DNA of 64,000 bases, from the NCBI GenBank assembly GCA_943735955.1, contig OX030960.1, forward strand, positions 2,170,402 through 2,234,401, written 5' to 3'. The translations under genes were made by a program, and so were the position numbers. Positions 9,993 to 21,659 of the stretch are shown one piece after another. The notes under the pieces are model-generated. The model searched no databases. It was given only the letters and a program-made list of their open reading frames with translations, and was not told the origin of the DNA. This DNA comes from Piscicola geometra (Eukaryota; Annelida; Clitellata; Hirudinida; Piscicolidae). Positions within the stretch are counted from its first letter, which is position 1. Every line of letters starts with the position of its first letter.

Positions 9993-11533
9993 AATGTCAA
10001 AAAGATACGTCAACATCATTTATAAACCGGACAACACAAGAACAACAATAAACCAAAGCACAAGAACTACCACTAACCAAAGGTACGTACACCCTACATT
10101 ACATAATCCACTTAACTATAACATAACAGCAATCAAGACCCCCCCCCCAGCCATACAGTCCCACACAGGAACACCAACTTAACCTCCACAAGACCACAAA
10201 CACAAACACTAACACAACCACAAACACACATACATACCGGAAACCCCATACTAACATATGGACTCCCAAAAGAACCCCTAATTTGGCAAACACCCTCATA
10301 CCACAGAGGAAGCCGAAAACCATGGCAAACCCCCACACAATACAACATAAAGTACCACCAACAATACCACACTAAAAACCACTACATGAACCACAACAAA
10401 AACATAAATACAAACATCAAAGCACCACACAAGCAAACACAACCCAACAACACTCATAACAAAACAATGAATAAGGAAACAAACAACCATAATGACCCCA
10501 AAGAAAAACTAAAAAACAAATTAACAAACATCTTAAAAAACATACAGGAGTTAACAACCCTGAAAAAACAAACGATAGAACTGAAAATCGAAACCACATA
10601 CGAAAATAACACAAACACACTAACAACCCACAACAACAAATGCAACAAACACCTCACGAATTACATAAAAGAGGAGAAAGAAACCTTGGAAAGAAACATT
10701 AAAGCAAAAATGATTAATCTACAAAAAGATTACATAAATAAAAAAACAAAGAAACTTATCGAAACACCAACACACAAAATTAAAAAAATTAGCAAAAAGA
10801 TTATAGAAGAGAATAAATGGGATCCTAGAATCATGAAAAAATTAATGAAATACATCAACAACAATAAACCCAACACAAACATCGAAATAAACGAAACACC
10901 AATTGAAAACACAATAAACACAACAAACACAACAGAAAACATAACCAACACAGAAAATATAACAAACAACACACCAAACACGGAAAACACAACCAACACA
11001 ACTAACACAACAAACATAACAAACAACACCGATGAAACCACATACACAAGACAACATCACACAAAGTACTATGGAATCTATGAAAAAGTAAAAACAATCA
11101 TGGATGAACTTAAAATAGAAATAAAAAAACACAACGCTCTGAAAGAACAAATAAGATTAATAACCGAACAAAGAGAACAAACCACAACAACAACCACAAA
11201 TATAACAGATAATACAGAAACTGACACCGAAAACATTGAAACAATGAAACAAATACCACAACAAACACTATAACAAACAACGGAAGAAACACCGAGACAA
11301 ACACCGAAACGGAAACAAACACCGAAATAAACACCGAAACTAACACCGAAACAACAATTATAAGAACAATAGAGGAAACTACAACAGAGAACAACATAAT
11401 CACGACAGATAACACAACAAACATAACTGGAACCGACACACCAACAACTGAAAATATAGAAGCAACAACCTCCAGACCAAATAAACCAAAGATTAAAATG
11501 TCACTTAGAAAGAAAATGATAACAAAAAACTAA
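9993..11533 (+). pseudogene. PLE copy B ORF1, Asn/Thr-rich, broken by two frameshifts
   Basis: Translation starts with MSKRYVNIIYKPDNTRTTIN and changes frame at a run of ten C (10139-10148). It continues through YHRGSRKPW to the frame open at 10386-11273. That frame holds a helical basic domain (KLTNILKNIQELTTLK, then KIKKISKKIIEENKW) equivalent to that of copy A, then long Asn/Thr repeats (NTTNTTENITNTEN) and a coiled coil near 11100-11170. A second shift near 11262 leads into NTETNTET repeats ending at the stop near 11533. The sequence differs strongly from copy A ORF1 yet keeps the same domain order, so two subfamilies are present. Function unknown; possibly a Gag-like RNA-binding partner of the RT. 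Confidence 0.55.
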
Positions 11534-11544
11534 ATAATGAGTCT

Positions 11545-13498
11545 ATGAAAGCCGAAAACTCCTGTATAGTTAACTTATCTAAATACAAATTAAATAAACA
11601 CATTACTAACCTACTAAATAAAGGCTTCTTTGACTCCAAAAAAACAATTAACTATAATACCTTTAAAACCTTCTATAACACAACCAGAAGAAGCTTATTA
11701 CTAAAGATGTACTTTAATAGAATAAACAATATGATGATAGGAGCGGGCTATGATATTAACGACGAAGAAGACACAAGACATAAAACCAACTTCAAACTAA
11801 AATCCAACTTTACGCCAAGCACGAAAATGCTAAAAGATACCGAAAGGAAACTGATAGGCAAAATAACACAAACAATCAACAAAGACCTATACAAAAGAAG
11901 AACAAAGAAAAACGTATTCATCCTACCAATAAACAATAACAAAATAAAAATCACAGACACGAACAGACATAATACAAATACACTCTTTAAAACAAATGAC
12001 AAAAATAACATAACAAAAGAAGAAAAAGACTCCCTAAATAAACTGAAGGAAGATATAAAAAAAGGAATCATAACAATCAAAAAAGCTGACAAAGGTGACT
12101 GTTTTGTAATCTAAGACACAAAGGATTACCACGAAGAAATAATGAGACAACTCAGTGATCGAAACTTCTATAGAGAAGCTAATGAGACAGAGTACAAAAA
12201 CACACACACAATGATCAAGAGAATAACAGAAAGACACCAAACCTATAGCTCACTTAAAGACTTTCTAGACAGCAAAAACGTTAAATTTACACATCGTAAA
12301 TTTTACACGCTACCAAAAATCCACAAAGAGAAATCTGAGTGGTTTGAAGGAAGGGTCCCACCAGGACGTCCTATAATCTCAAATACAAATTCCGAAACCA
12401 AACACAACCAAGTACATCAACCACTATCTAGTACCACTAATGTACACCCACCCTAGCTACCTAAAGGATAGCTTCGAACTTATCAAAATTATCAAAGAAC
12501 TGAATACAAAAATAAGAGAGGAAAATATTAACACTAACAACCTCATAATGGCGACAGCCGACATCACCTCTCTATACACAAACATGATAAATAACAAAAT
12601 AGTAGCAAAAACAAAACTAATATTTAAAAAATTCCCAGACATTGGAAGACCTAACAAATTGATAATAGACCTACTAAAAGTCACATTAAACAATAATTTT
12701 TTTAAATACAACGGAAAACTATACAAACAAACAAGTAGCCTAGCAATGGGCGTAAGCATGGCACCAGCCCTTGCCAACATATATATCCACGATCTAGACA
12801 ACATCATCTTAAAATACAAACCAATACTATACAAACGATACATAGATGATATTATAATAATAGGCGACAGCACAATTATCAATGAAATAATAAACAACAC
12901 CACAAACAGAATAAAAGAAATTAAATTAGAATACATAACAAACAATAAAACAATCACATTTTTAGACATAAACCTAGAGTTTATAGAAAATCAAATTATA
13001 AAAAAAACACACATAAAGGAAACAAATAACCTAGCCTGGCTACACGCCGACTCCAACCATCCCAAACACATAATAACCAACTTACATAAGAGCGGCCTAA
13101 TAAGATTCTGCAGACAATGCACCCTAAAAAAAGACTACAACATATTAAGCAGAAGATTTATAAAAGCCCTCACATTAAGAGGTCACAACTATACAAAAAT
13201 GAAAATTAACGCTAAAGTAATTTGGCGAAATGAAGAAAACTACGAAGTGGAAAGAAACACCCCCAAACCCCCGAAAAAAGACGAAAGGAAAGAAAAACAT
13301 AAAATAAAAGGAAACGAAAAAATAGCAAAACCTAAAGAAAAAATACCAATAATAATCGAATACACAAAAAATAATGAGACCACACTGAGACTACAAAAAG
13401 ACATGCTCGAAGCTGTAATGGACACAAATTTAAACTCAGCGATACAAGAAGCAACCGGCCAACAACCAAAACAACAATGCTCCTCATCTATTATGTAA
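11545..13498 (+). pseudogene. Penelope-like reverse transcriptase (copy B), two disabling mutations
   Basis: About 650 codons. Visible PLE blocks in order are KADKGDCFVI (about 12080), FYTLPKIHK (about 12305), PPGRPIIS (12358), motif A TADITSLYTNM with its Asp (12554), MGVSMAPALANIY (12745), and motif C YIDDIII (12838) with both catalytic Asp. DIN-type thumb residues and a basic C terminus follow. A TAA at 12112-12114 replaces the Gln codon that copy C keeps at the same place, and the frame shifts between about 12398 and 12440. Otherwise the two halves are open, so decay is recent. There is no GIY-YIG endonuclease at either end. It would copy its RNA from an exposed 3' end, in line with the telomere-like 3' terminus. 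Confidence 0.8.
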
Positions 13499-13932
13499 AA
13501 ACATTGACTAAACTACTTTCATTCACTGATTAACCAATTTTATTGACTGACTTTTTTAACATGTTCGATCGTTTTCATTTCTTTCAATTGTCGTTGATCA
13601 TTAACAACTCACATATTTCATGTTACAATGGCATCTTTAAATAATAAACCTTTTTCCAAAAAACCTATCGAATGACAAAAAAATACTCATAAAAACATAT
13701 GTATTCACACAAAAATACGAATAGAAATACAAGAAAAAGGTATAAAAAAAAAATATATATATACATATATATGTATAATCTATCGAAGAACAAAACACAA
13801 ACAGTTGCCAAATGACACAATAAATCCTCCCAAAACCAATAGCACCCTCAAAAGAGAAGTGGTATACGGTAGAAGAGGAATTAGAGTTAATATCCCAATC
13901 AAATCCGATTACATAAGCCGGAACGCACTACC

Positions 13933-13972
13933 TGTAGACTCGAAAGAGTCTACAACCACACACCCTAACCCT
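13933..13972 (+). other. PLE copy B 3' terminus: perfect GAAA hairpin plus CCCTAA
   Basis: TGTAGACTC (13933-13941) pairs perfectly with GAGTCTACA (13946-13954) around GAAA. ACCCTAACCCT follows at 13962-13972. The next base starts copy C. Confidence 0.75.
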
Positions 13973-14241
13973 GAAAAAGAATCCCTTAAAAACTCATAGA
14001 ATACGTGTCGAATGGAACAATTACAATCAGGAAAGCCGACAAATGCGACTGCTTTGTTATCCAATACACAAAAGACTACCACGAAGAGATCATGAGACAA
14101 CTCAATGATCGAAACTTCTATAGGGAAGCAAATGAAACAGAATATAAAAACACACACACAATGATCAAAAGAATAACAGAATGACACCAAATTTACAGCT
14201 CACTTAAGGAGTTCCTAGACAGTAAAAACATAAAATTTACA

Positions 14242-14886
14242 TGTTTTGGTTAGCGGCTGCCATTTTGGCAGCCGCTCAAATAAATTTGTGGAATAAACGG
14301 TTTTGGGTATAATATATTAAAATTTTAGAATCTAAAGTCTAAATAAAAATTAAATTTAATTAATTAGAATGTTTTTAGTGCAAATGTTGGTTGTTTTAAA
14401 TCTGTCGAGAATGGCCGCAGCAGACCAAGATGGCCGCAGGGAATCAAAGCGCTCAAGGAGAAAGGATAAAGGAGAAAGCTTTCCATAGCAGCAGCAGTAC
14501 CAGCGTTGGCAAAGACTTCTCCTTCACCCTCTTTCGCAGCCTCGGCACCAGTGGCAAGACAGAAAATTGAGAAGAATGATGATTGTGTTTTGAGGATGAT
14601 GTGGTGATGATTGTGCTGTGGTATGAGTGTTGGTATTGTGGTGATGAAAGAATTTTTTATTTATGGTGATAGTGATTTTTTGGCGGTGATTGTCATGGTG
14701 GGGTGGGTGAGGTTGGATTATTGAGGTTGATTGTGTGTTTATATATATATTTTAATTTATATATATACATATATTGGTAATGGTCTAAAAACCGTTTTAT
14801 TTAACAAATTTATTTGAAGAGCGCCTTTGTTCACTTAGTAAAGGGCGCTATACAAATCATTAGTGATTGATTGATTGATTGATTGA
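14242..14886 (+). mobile_element. Non-autonomous retroelement (copy 1) with (GATT)n tail, flanked by TTACA
   Basis: The element starts just before a perfect hairpin (AGCGGCTGCC at 14252-14261, loop ATTTT, GGCAGCCGCT at 14267-14276). It ends in an AGGGCGCTATACAAAT block and GATTGATTGATT. TTACA flanks both sides, and the uninterrupted sequence at 12293-12303 shows the empty site. The first 390 bp match the 5' end of the LINE-bearing unit at 38787 and the last 90 bp match that LINE's 3' end. No coding capacity. Other copies lie at 26714-27345 and 51553-52179. Confidence 0.75.
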
Positions 14887-16162
14887 TTACACATCGTAAA
14901 TTCTATACACTGCCAAAGATCCACAAAGAAAGATCTAAATGGTTCGAAGGAAGAGTCCCACCAGGACGCCCAATAATTTCAAACACAAACTCTGAAACCA
15001 CAAACATAACGAAATACATCAACCACTATATAGTACCACTAATGTACACCCACCCTAGCTACCTAAAAGATAGCTTCGAACTAATCAAAATAATAAAAGA
15101 ACTAAATACAAAAATAAGAGAGGAAAATATTAACACGAAAAACTTAATAATGGCGACAGCCGACATAACTTCACTATATACAAACATGATAAATAACAAA
15201 ATAATAGCAAAAACTAAATTAATATTTAAAAAAATCCCAGACAATGGAATACCCAAAAGACTAATAATAGATCTACTAAAAGTTACACTAAACAACAATT
15301 TCTTTAAATATAACGGAAAACTATACAAACCAACAGGTGGCCTAGCAGTGGGCGTAAGCATGGCACCAGCCCTTGCCAACATATAACTACACGATCTAGA
15401 CAACATTATCTTAAAATATAAACCAATATTATACAAACGATACATTATACTAATATGCGACAGCACACTCATCAATGAATAACACTACCAACAGAATAAG
15501 AGAAATAAAACTAGAATACATAACAAACAATAAAACAATCACTTTCCTAGATATAAACCTAGAATTTATCGAAAACCAAATCATAACAAAAACACACATA
15601 AAAGAAAAAACAATCTACACGCCGACTCAAACCATCCCAAACACACGATATCCAACTTACGCAAAAGTGGCTTAATAAGATTTTGCAGACAATGCACCTT
15701 AATAAAAGGATTATAACATACTGAGTAGAAGTTTCATAAAAGCCCTTACACTAAGAGGCCACAACTACACAAAAATGAAAATTAACGCTAAAGAAATTTG
15801 GCGTGATAAAGAAAATACGAAATGGAAAGAAACATCCCCAAACCCCCAAAAAAGATAATGAAAAAGATGAAAAAAAGAAAAACGAAAAAACAAAAAAATA
15901 ACAAAATAACAAAACCTAAAGAAAAACTACCGATAGTGATCGAATATACAAAAAGCAACGAGGAACTCCTCAGAGATATCACAAAATCAATAAAAGAAAC
16001 AGAAGATCTGAACGTGATACCAATAAAAGCATATAAAGTGAGCAAATCCCTAATAAGACAATTAATGTAACAAACAACACAAACAACGAAAACCACTACC
16101 CATGAAAGGAATACAATGAGAATGTTACCGGGCGGAACCAAACCATAAACCGGAAAGAACTA

Positions 16163-16208
16163 GAGATTCAGGAAACTGAATCTCACACAACAACCTAAAC
16201 CCTAACCT
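16163..16208 (+). other. PLE copy C 3' terminus: perfect GAAA hairpin plus CCCTAA-type repeats
   Basis: GAGATTCAG (16163-16171) pairs perfectly with CTGAATCTC (16176-16184) around GAAA, followed by CCTAAACCCTAACCT (16194-16208). The stem sequence differs from that of copy B but its geometry is the same. Confidence 0.75.
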
Positions 16209-17290
16209 CTCCAATCTCGAGATGGTAAGGATTTGGAAAAATGTTCTCATATTTTATTATTGAATCAATCCGTTAATTCATAATACAGGCATACTGGATA
16301 TTAGAGGATGGTAAACTCAAAAAATACTTCGGCAGAAAGAAACAAAAATAATTCAACATCAGCTACTGGATACCAGAAGCAGTGGACTTCGACCTTGCGG
16401 CAACCAGCTTCAACACAGACATGATTAATAGACATTTTATTGATTTTTTTTCTAATATTTTACTTAGGTCGGGTTCAGAAACTGCTACTAGTACCTCGTA
16501 GACTAGGCAATCCTAGCGTATTATCACACAAACTGAAACACTTATTGTTTATTTTGTTTTTTATAATAAAAACAAATAAACCTTTTTTTAGAATTAAAAT
16601 CACTGAATAAAACTCAATAAAACGTATCTACTAATATAAAAGTATATAAAGTTTGTATAATGCAGTTAATACAAGCTGCATACTGCAATGTGCCTCACTT
16701 TTTCAGCATGAGACCTCTAATGTTCTAATTTTTAAATAGCTATATCTTCGTTTAGTAATATATTTAGTTTTTTTAAACTTCTTTCTCCGAAAATAGTCAT
16801 TAAATCTCTGAAAAGTGAAAAGAAAAAATCCGTGCAAGTACCAAGTTATACCTAAGAATATATAGAAGCTCCTGCATTTCGCGCAATAGTCTAAATTATA
16901 AATGAATACTATATTTAGTACATAAATTGCCACTTCATGAGCGCACATCTGATCTTTACAAATTGCCTTTCTATGCTCATTATAAGTATTTACAAATGCA
17001 TGTTTTTGGAATTTTATTGTAAAATTATTGATAATTGAAAAGTTTTATACAATACGATAATTAATTTATATACAATATTTTTTTTTAATATAGGGAATGA
17101 GTATGTGTACTTGTGTATTTATTATTGAATGGCATTTATTATTGGAGGCGTTTCATTCGAAACAATAGAAATGTTTCAATTTGAAAACTACAAATATTGA
17201 AAAAGTCGAACACGTTTCAGATATGCTTGTGCATAATCTAGCTTTAATTTCAATTAATTCCAGTAAAAATATTAAATGATACAAAGTAGA
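16209..17290. other. A/T-rich intergenic sequence with dispersed repeats
   Basis: No gene seen. Bases 16755-16990 resemble 17410-17560 (shared AGAAGCTCC, TTTCGC and ATAAATTGCCACTTCAT words), and 16755-16850 also resembles 27475-27570. These are copies of an unidentified interspersed repeat. Confidence 0.5.
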
Positions 17291-17295
17291 CTTAC

Positions 17296-17383
17296 TTGAA
17301 TTAGAACATGTGCTTCCATTTCTTGCAAACATGACATCAGGCTTCTGCTCCAATAGTCTCGCCATGCTAAAGCTAACTTTACT
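17296..17383 (-). CDS. Candidate internal exon of an unidentified gene
   Basis: On the minus strand a pyrimidine-poor but valid acceptor (TTTGCAG) precedes an 88-nt open stretch reading SKVSFSMARLLEQKPDVMF, which ends before a strong donor (GTAAGTC). It lies about 1 kb downstream of the Gln-rich exon on the same strand. Entering from that exon in its observed phase would hit an immediate stop, so an exon between them or a different gene would be needed. I do not recognise the protein. Confidence 0.35.
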
Positions 17384-17399
17384 CTGCAAAAGTTATACC

Positions 17400-18350
17400 T
17401 CAGAAGAATTTGTTCTTTATATATAGAAGCTCCTTTATTTCGCTCCATATAGACTAAGTTATAAAGGATTATAATATAATCTTTATATTAAGTACGTGAT
17501 CTACATAAATTGCCACTTCATTATATCTTTGCCTTTCTATGTTCAATAATGTTATAAAAGAATATATACAAACGCATGCAAATACAATTTTTTTACAACC
17601 ATAAAGTCGCAACAAAGGAATAATGATTCTACTGATTTGAATAAGGCCGAGACTCCATCCAGCGGGTTTACGATAATGAGCTTTTAAATCAAAAACTAAA
17701 TGTTAAATTTATACTAAAAATTTTATAGATGTAAAATCTTCAAGAAATTTTTTTTAAAAGTGTGTAACTGTAAATTGATAAAACTATTATAAAGATGAAT
17801 TTATTTTATAAAAAGATATTAAATTTAAAATTACCGAACCAGCTAATTTTGTTATTATCTAAATTTTTTAAACTTTATATTTTAGATAATTTTTACATAT
17901 TTTTATATTTAACATCGTATATCGAACAAAATCTCACTTACACATAGATTTTATTCTGGAGTCAGGGTAAGGTGTAAATTTCTATAGTAAACTGTTTATA
18001 TATTTATTATTTTCACAAAATTTTCGAGTTTTTTTTCAAAAGACATTTCAACAGTTTAAACTTATTTGGTTCTAAAGCACAATTTTTAATTATTGATAAT
18101 ATAGTTGAAATATTATTGTTATATTATTGATAATATAATTATATAAAAGATTATTGAATTTTTCTTTGTTTTGGAAGTCCAATTGAGGTCAGCTGGGCTC
18201 CTTCGGACGACCTCTTTTTTTCGTCATTGTGGGCAAATGAAGTTGCCCAGGGAAAGGTGACGAGGTCGTAACCGTCACTTCTTGTGTTCCTAGGGTGAAT
18301 AAAACATAAAATAATGATATAGCAGCAATGTAGAATTTAAAAAATCAGAA
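17400..18350. other. No gene recognised
   Basis: A/T-rich sequence. Around 18180-18290 a less A/T-rich stretch contains AGGTCAGCTGGGCTCCTTCGG, which looks like the tail of a retroelement, but I cannot assign it. Confidence 0.4.
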
Positions 18351-18355
18351 TTTAC

Positions 18356-19100
18356 CTTCATTTTCGTGGATATCTTCAACTGTAGATGTCGTTGAAGTGA
18401 TGCGCTTCATGGGGTCTTGGTTGTATGGTCGAATGCCTGGCAAGTTCCCTCCTAGGAGCATATTGTCTGGCACCATGCCCTGAGAATGCATCATTGGAGG
18501 TCTGTTCATCTGGGGGTGGCCTGGTGGAAAAAGAAACATGGGCATCTCAAAAAGAGAAGCTTGCTGCTGCTGTTGTTGTTGTTTTATTTTGTTGTGTTGT
18601 TTAGCAGTCTGGAGAGAATAGTCTCAACCAGCTGCGCTGTTCTGCCAGGCTCTTGAGTCAGTTTTCTTGTGTACTGCTCTATTTGGTTCCAAAGCTGGGC
18701 AGTCTGTCCAGAGATGAGTTTTTGTCTCCTGGGCTGTCTTGCAGAGTCTGCACAGGTCCTCTTGGCTTTGACCAATTCTACATTGGAAGGCTCTGATCGC
18801 CGGGTGGTGCCCAGTACGGAACCTGCTCAGATTGGTGCGAGCAGGTTTGGTGAGCTCCTCCTCAGCTTTCTTGAGCCTGCCTTTGTATATGTCATTCAGT
18901 CTGTCGTTACTGAGGTGGTGTTCTTGTGGTCTGTGGCTTGTGACTGCTTGGCAGATCCCTGTTCTTGATAGGTTTTGATTTTGCTGCTGCTGTTGTTGGG
19001 ATTGTTGAGAAGGGGGTTGGTTTAAAGGAGGATTCATCATTCTACTGTTTTTATTGTTGTTCTGCATGTTTTGTTGTTGCTGCTGTTGCTCATCAAACAT
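18356..19100 (-). pseudogene. Gln-rich exon of an unidentified host gene, split by a LINE insertion
   Basis: Read on the minus strand, the exon starts MFDEQQQQQQNMQNNNKN and continues with Pro/Gln-rich sequence to about 18976. It resumes at about 18590 with Gln repeats and then EMPMFLFPPGHPQMNRPPM, HSQGMVPDNMLLGG and RPYNQDPMKR, ending in a good donor (GTAAAT) at 18355. Between the two halves sits a 390-bp LINE fragment carrying stops. Both halves lie in the same frame. The low-complexity Gln/Asn/Pro/Met composition is typical of transcriptional co-regulators, but I do not recognise the family. The insertion should truncate the protein after about 150 residues unless the exon is skipped. Confidence 0.45.
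18590..18975 (-). mobile_element. 3' fragment of an R1/Jockey-type LINE
   Basis: The minus-strand translation contains LTKPARTNLSRFRTGHHP, then C-x2-C with a downstream H and C (DLCRLCKTAQETKTHLWTDC). This is the Cys/His cluster after the RT in Jockey/R1-type LINEs. It ends in an ACAACAAAATAAAACAACA-like simple tail and is 5'-truncated, as normal for target-primed insertion. Confidence 0.7.
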
Positions 19101-19129
19101 TCCAAGAGCAGTAGATATAATAATAAAGA

Positions 19130-20400
19130 TATGTATATTTTGTAGGTTTAAGCATTCACTTACTTGAGAGTTTAACGGGGGCCATTACCCTTTGGTATGT
19201 ACATGCCGGAATGCTGGCAACCCAACCACACGTAATTATACTTAAGATCTTCACCGAAAATGACATTACTTAAAAGATGATGTTAATTTGATATTTATTA
19301 TAAATTTTTGATAACCTAGTTGCTTAAGATAAATTGAAGTAAGGGTTATTTTTATAAAAATATATATAAGTATTCTGTCATAAATAGAACAATCTGACTT
19401 TTATTCTTAATAATCTTTGTTGTATGTTACTTCTTTTAGCTAAAAAGATCAACTGGTATCGCTTGAAAAGTATTCTATGCGTAATCATCCATTCTTTCTA
19501 CTACCGATAATTTATTATGAAAAATAAAATGGAAAATGGACGATTCTGTGCAGATGAAACTAAAACAATGAATCCTTGGAGAAAGTCGCGATGAAAGCCG
19601 TGAGGATAAAGGCATGAGTGACGATGAAGAAACTATCAGCGAGATCGACACTGAAATGAGCGATGGCCAAGAAGAAAAGAATTAGTGATAATGATGATCA
19701 TATCAAATAATGTATTCCAAGTCAAAGGGATACAGATTATCATCCATGTGAAGCTTTTCAGTTGCTCATTCAGGACATTGAAATCATTTTTGAGTGGAAA
19801 AAAAAACTGAAATGCGTAATTATGAAAAGTAGAGTTGGTAAAAAAATGTCTTCGTTAATCGGTGTTCTTATTATTTCTGGTGTTCATAAACGAATCAATC
19901 ACTGAAATTTTGTATAAATGTTGGTTAAGAAACCGGGTTGTTGTTATGTCTTCAAGAATTAAGTGCCCATTCAGTAAAACTAAATTTTAAAAATTCATTG
20001 AAACAATTAATCAAATTTTCATTTTTTTTACTATCAAATATACTGCTTTAACTAGTTCATATGAACACAGATAAGTGCAAAACAATTTTTTACAACTTTT
20101 TATTCCGGTAAAACCAACTATCTCCAAATAATTGTAAAACTAAGTGTGTAGGTAGTTTAGAAAGTTCAAGCCGTTGTGCAACAATACATGCTATAAAAAT
20201 AACCAAACTCACTGATTCCTAGAATCTCATTACATGCAAGCCCCTTACAAAGGTCTTAATCGATAGAAAAATTAATATCTGCTGATTACATAATTACATG
20301 GGCAGCGATCCTGGGGGGGTCCTGGGGTCAGATATTGATATGCTTTTGCTTCTAGTGGAAGAATATCAGATAGAAGAAATAAAGATTAAGTGTCAAGGTT
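19130..20400. other. No gene recognised; one transposon-terminus motif
   Basis: A/T-rich sequence. At 20297-20335 a G-rich motif (ATGGGCAGCGATCCTGGGG) matches the presumed hAT terminus seen near 26588, 27415, 31065, 50845, 51255 and 52250. No intact element is visible. Confidence 0.45.
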
Positions 20401-20479
20401 TTGATCTGCCATCATAATTGTTTAATAAAAAAGAGCCACTTTTTTCAAAGCCTTCATCTCTGCCCATTCTTTCATCACT

Positions 20480-21503
<1,024 letters not shown>

Positions 21504-21659
21504 TTTTTACTTTTATGCCATACCACCATTATGACAATCTCTTGTTACCCATTTGAATATGAATACTTACGACTGCATTAGTTTTATCAATGCTGCATAG
21601 TTGAATTTGTAAAAGTTTAATTATTATAATAAGGATATAGACTTATTCTGTTATTAGTG

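Larger units (their letters stand above)
9890..13972 (+). mobile_element. Penelope-like element copy B, nearly full length, no GIY-YIG nuclease
   Basis: This is the best copy: leader (9890-9992), ORF1 (9993-11533, frameshifted), RT (11545-13498, one nonsense codon and one frameshift), 3' UTR (13499-13930), GAAA hairpin (13933-13954) and CCCTAA repeats (13962-13972). The RT has the PLE signature blocks listed in its own entry. After the RT there is only a Lys-rich tail and no GIY-YIG motif, as in the endonuclease-deficient PLEs Athena and Coprina that are found at telomeres. Copy C follows at once, 5'-truncated. Confidence 0.75.
13973..16208 (+). mobile_element. Penelope-like element copy C, 5'-truncated, interrupted by a 645-bp retroelement
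   Basis: It begins mid-gene with sequence aligned to the RT at about 12025 (GAAAAAG, TCCCT, then the KADK block at 14040). It runs to 14241, is interrupted by an inserted element (14242-14886), and resumes at 14887 with FYTLPKIHK. The frame 14883-15386 keeps PPGRPIIS, TADITSLYTNM and VGVSMAPALANI. Motif C at about 15440 is destroyed (YIDD is not readable), and further frames at 15475-15675 and 15822-16070 carry the thumb and the Lys-rich tail. The 3' end has a hairpin (16163-16184) and CCCTAA-type repeats (16194-16208). It is non-functional. Confidence 0.75.

Noticed and set aside
10099..12240. Val/Phe/Cys-rich membrane-like frames on the minus strand
   Set aside because: They mirror the Asn/Thr-rich codons of the plus-strand PLE genes; hydrophobicity follows from AAC/ACA read in reverse.
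16163..16184. Hammerhead ribozyme at the PLE 3' end
   Set aside because: GAAA is present but no CUGANGA core or cleavage triplet surrounds it; it is a simple tetraloop hairpin.
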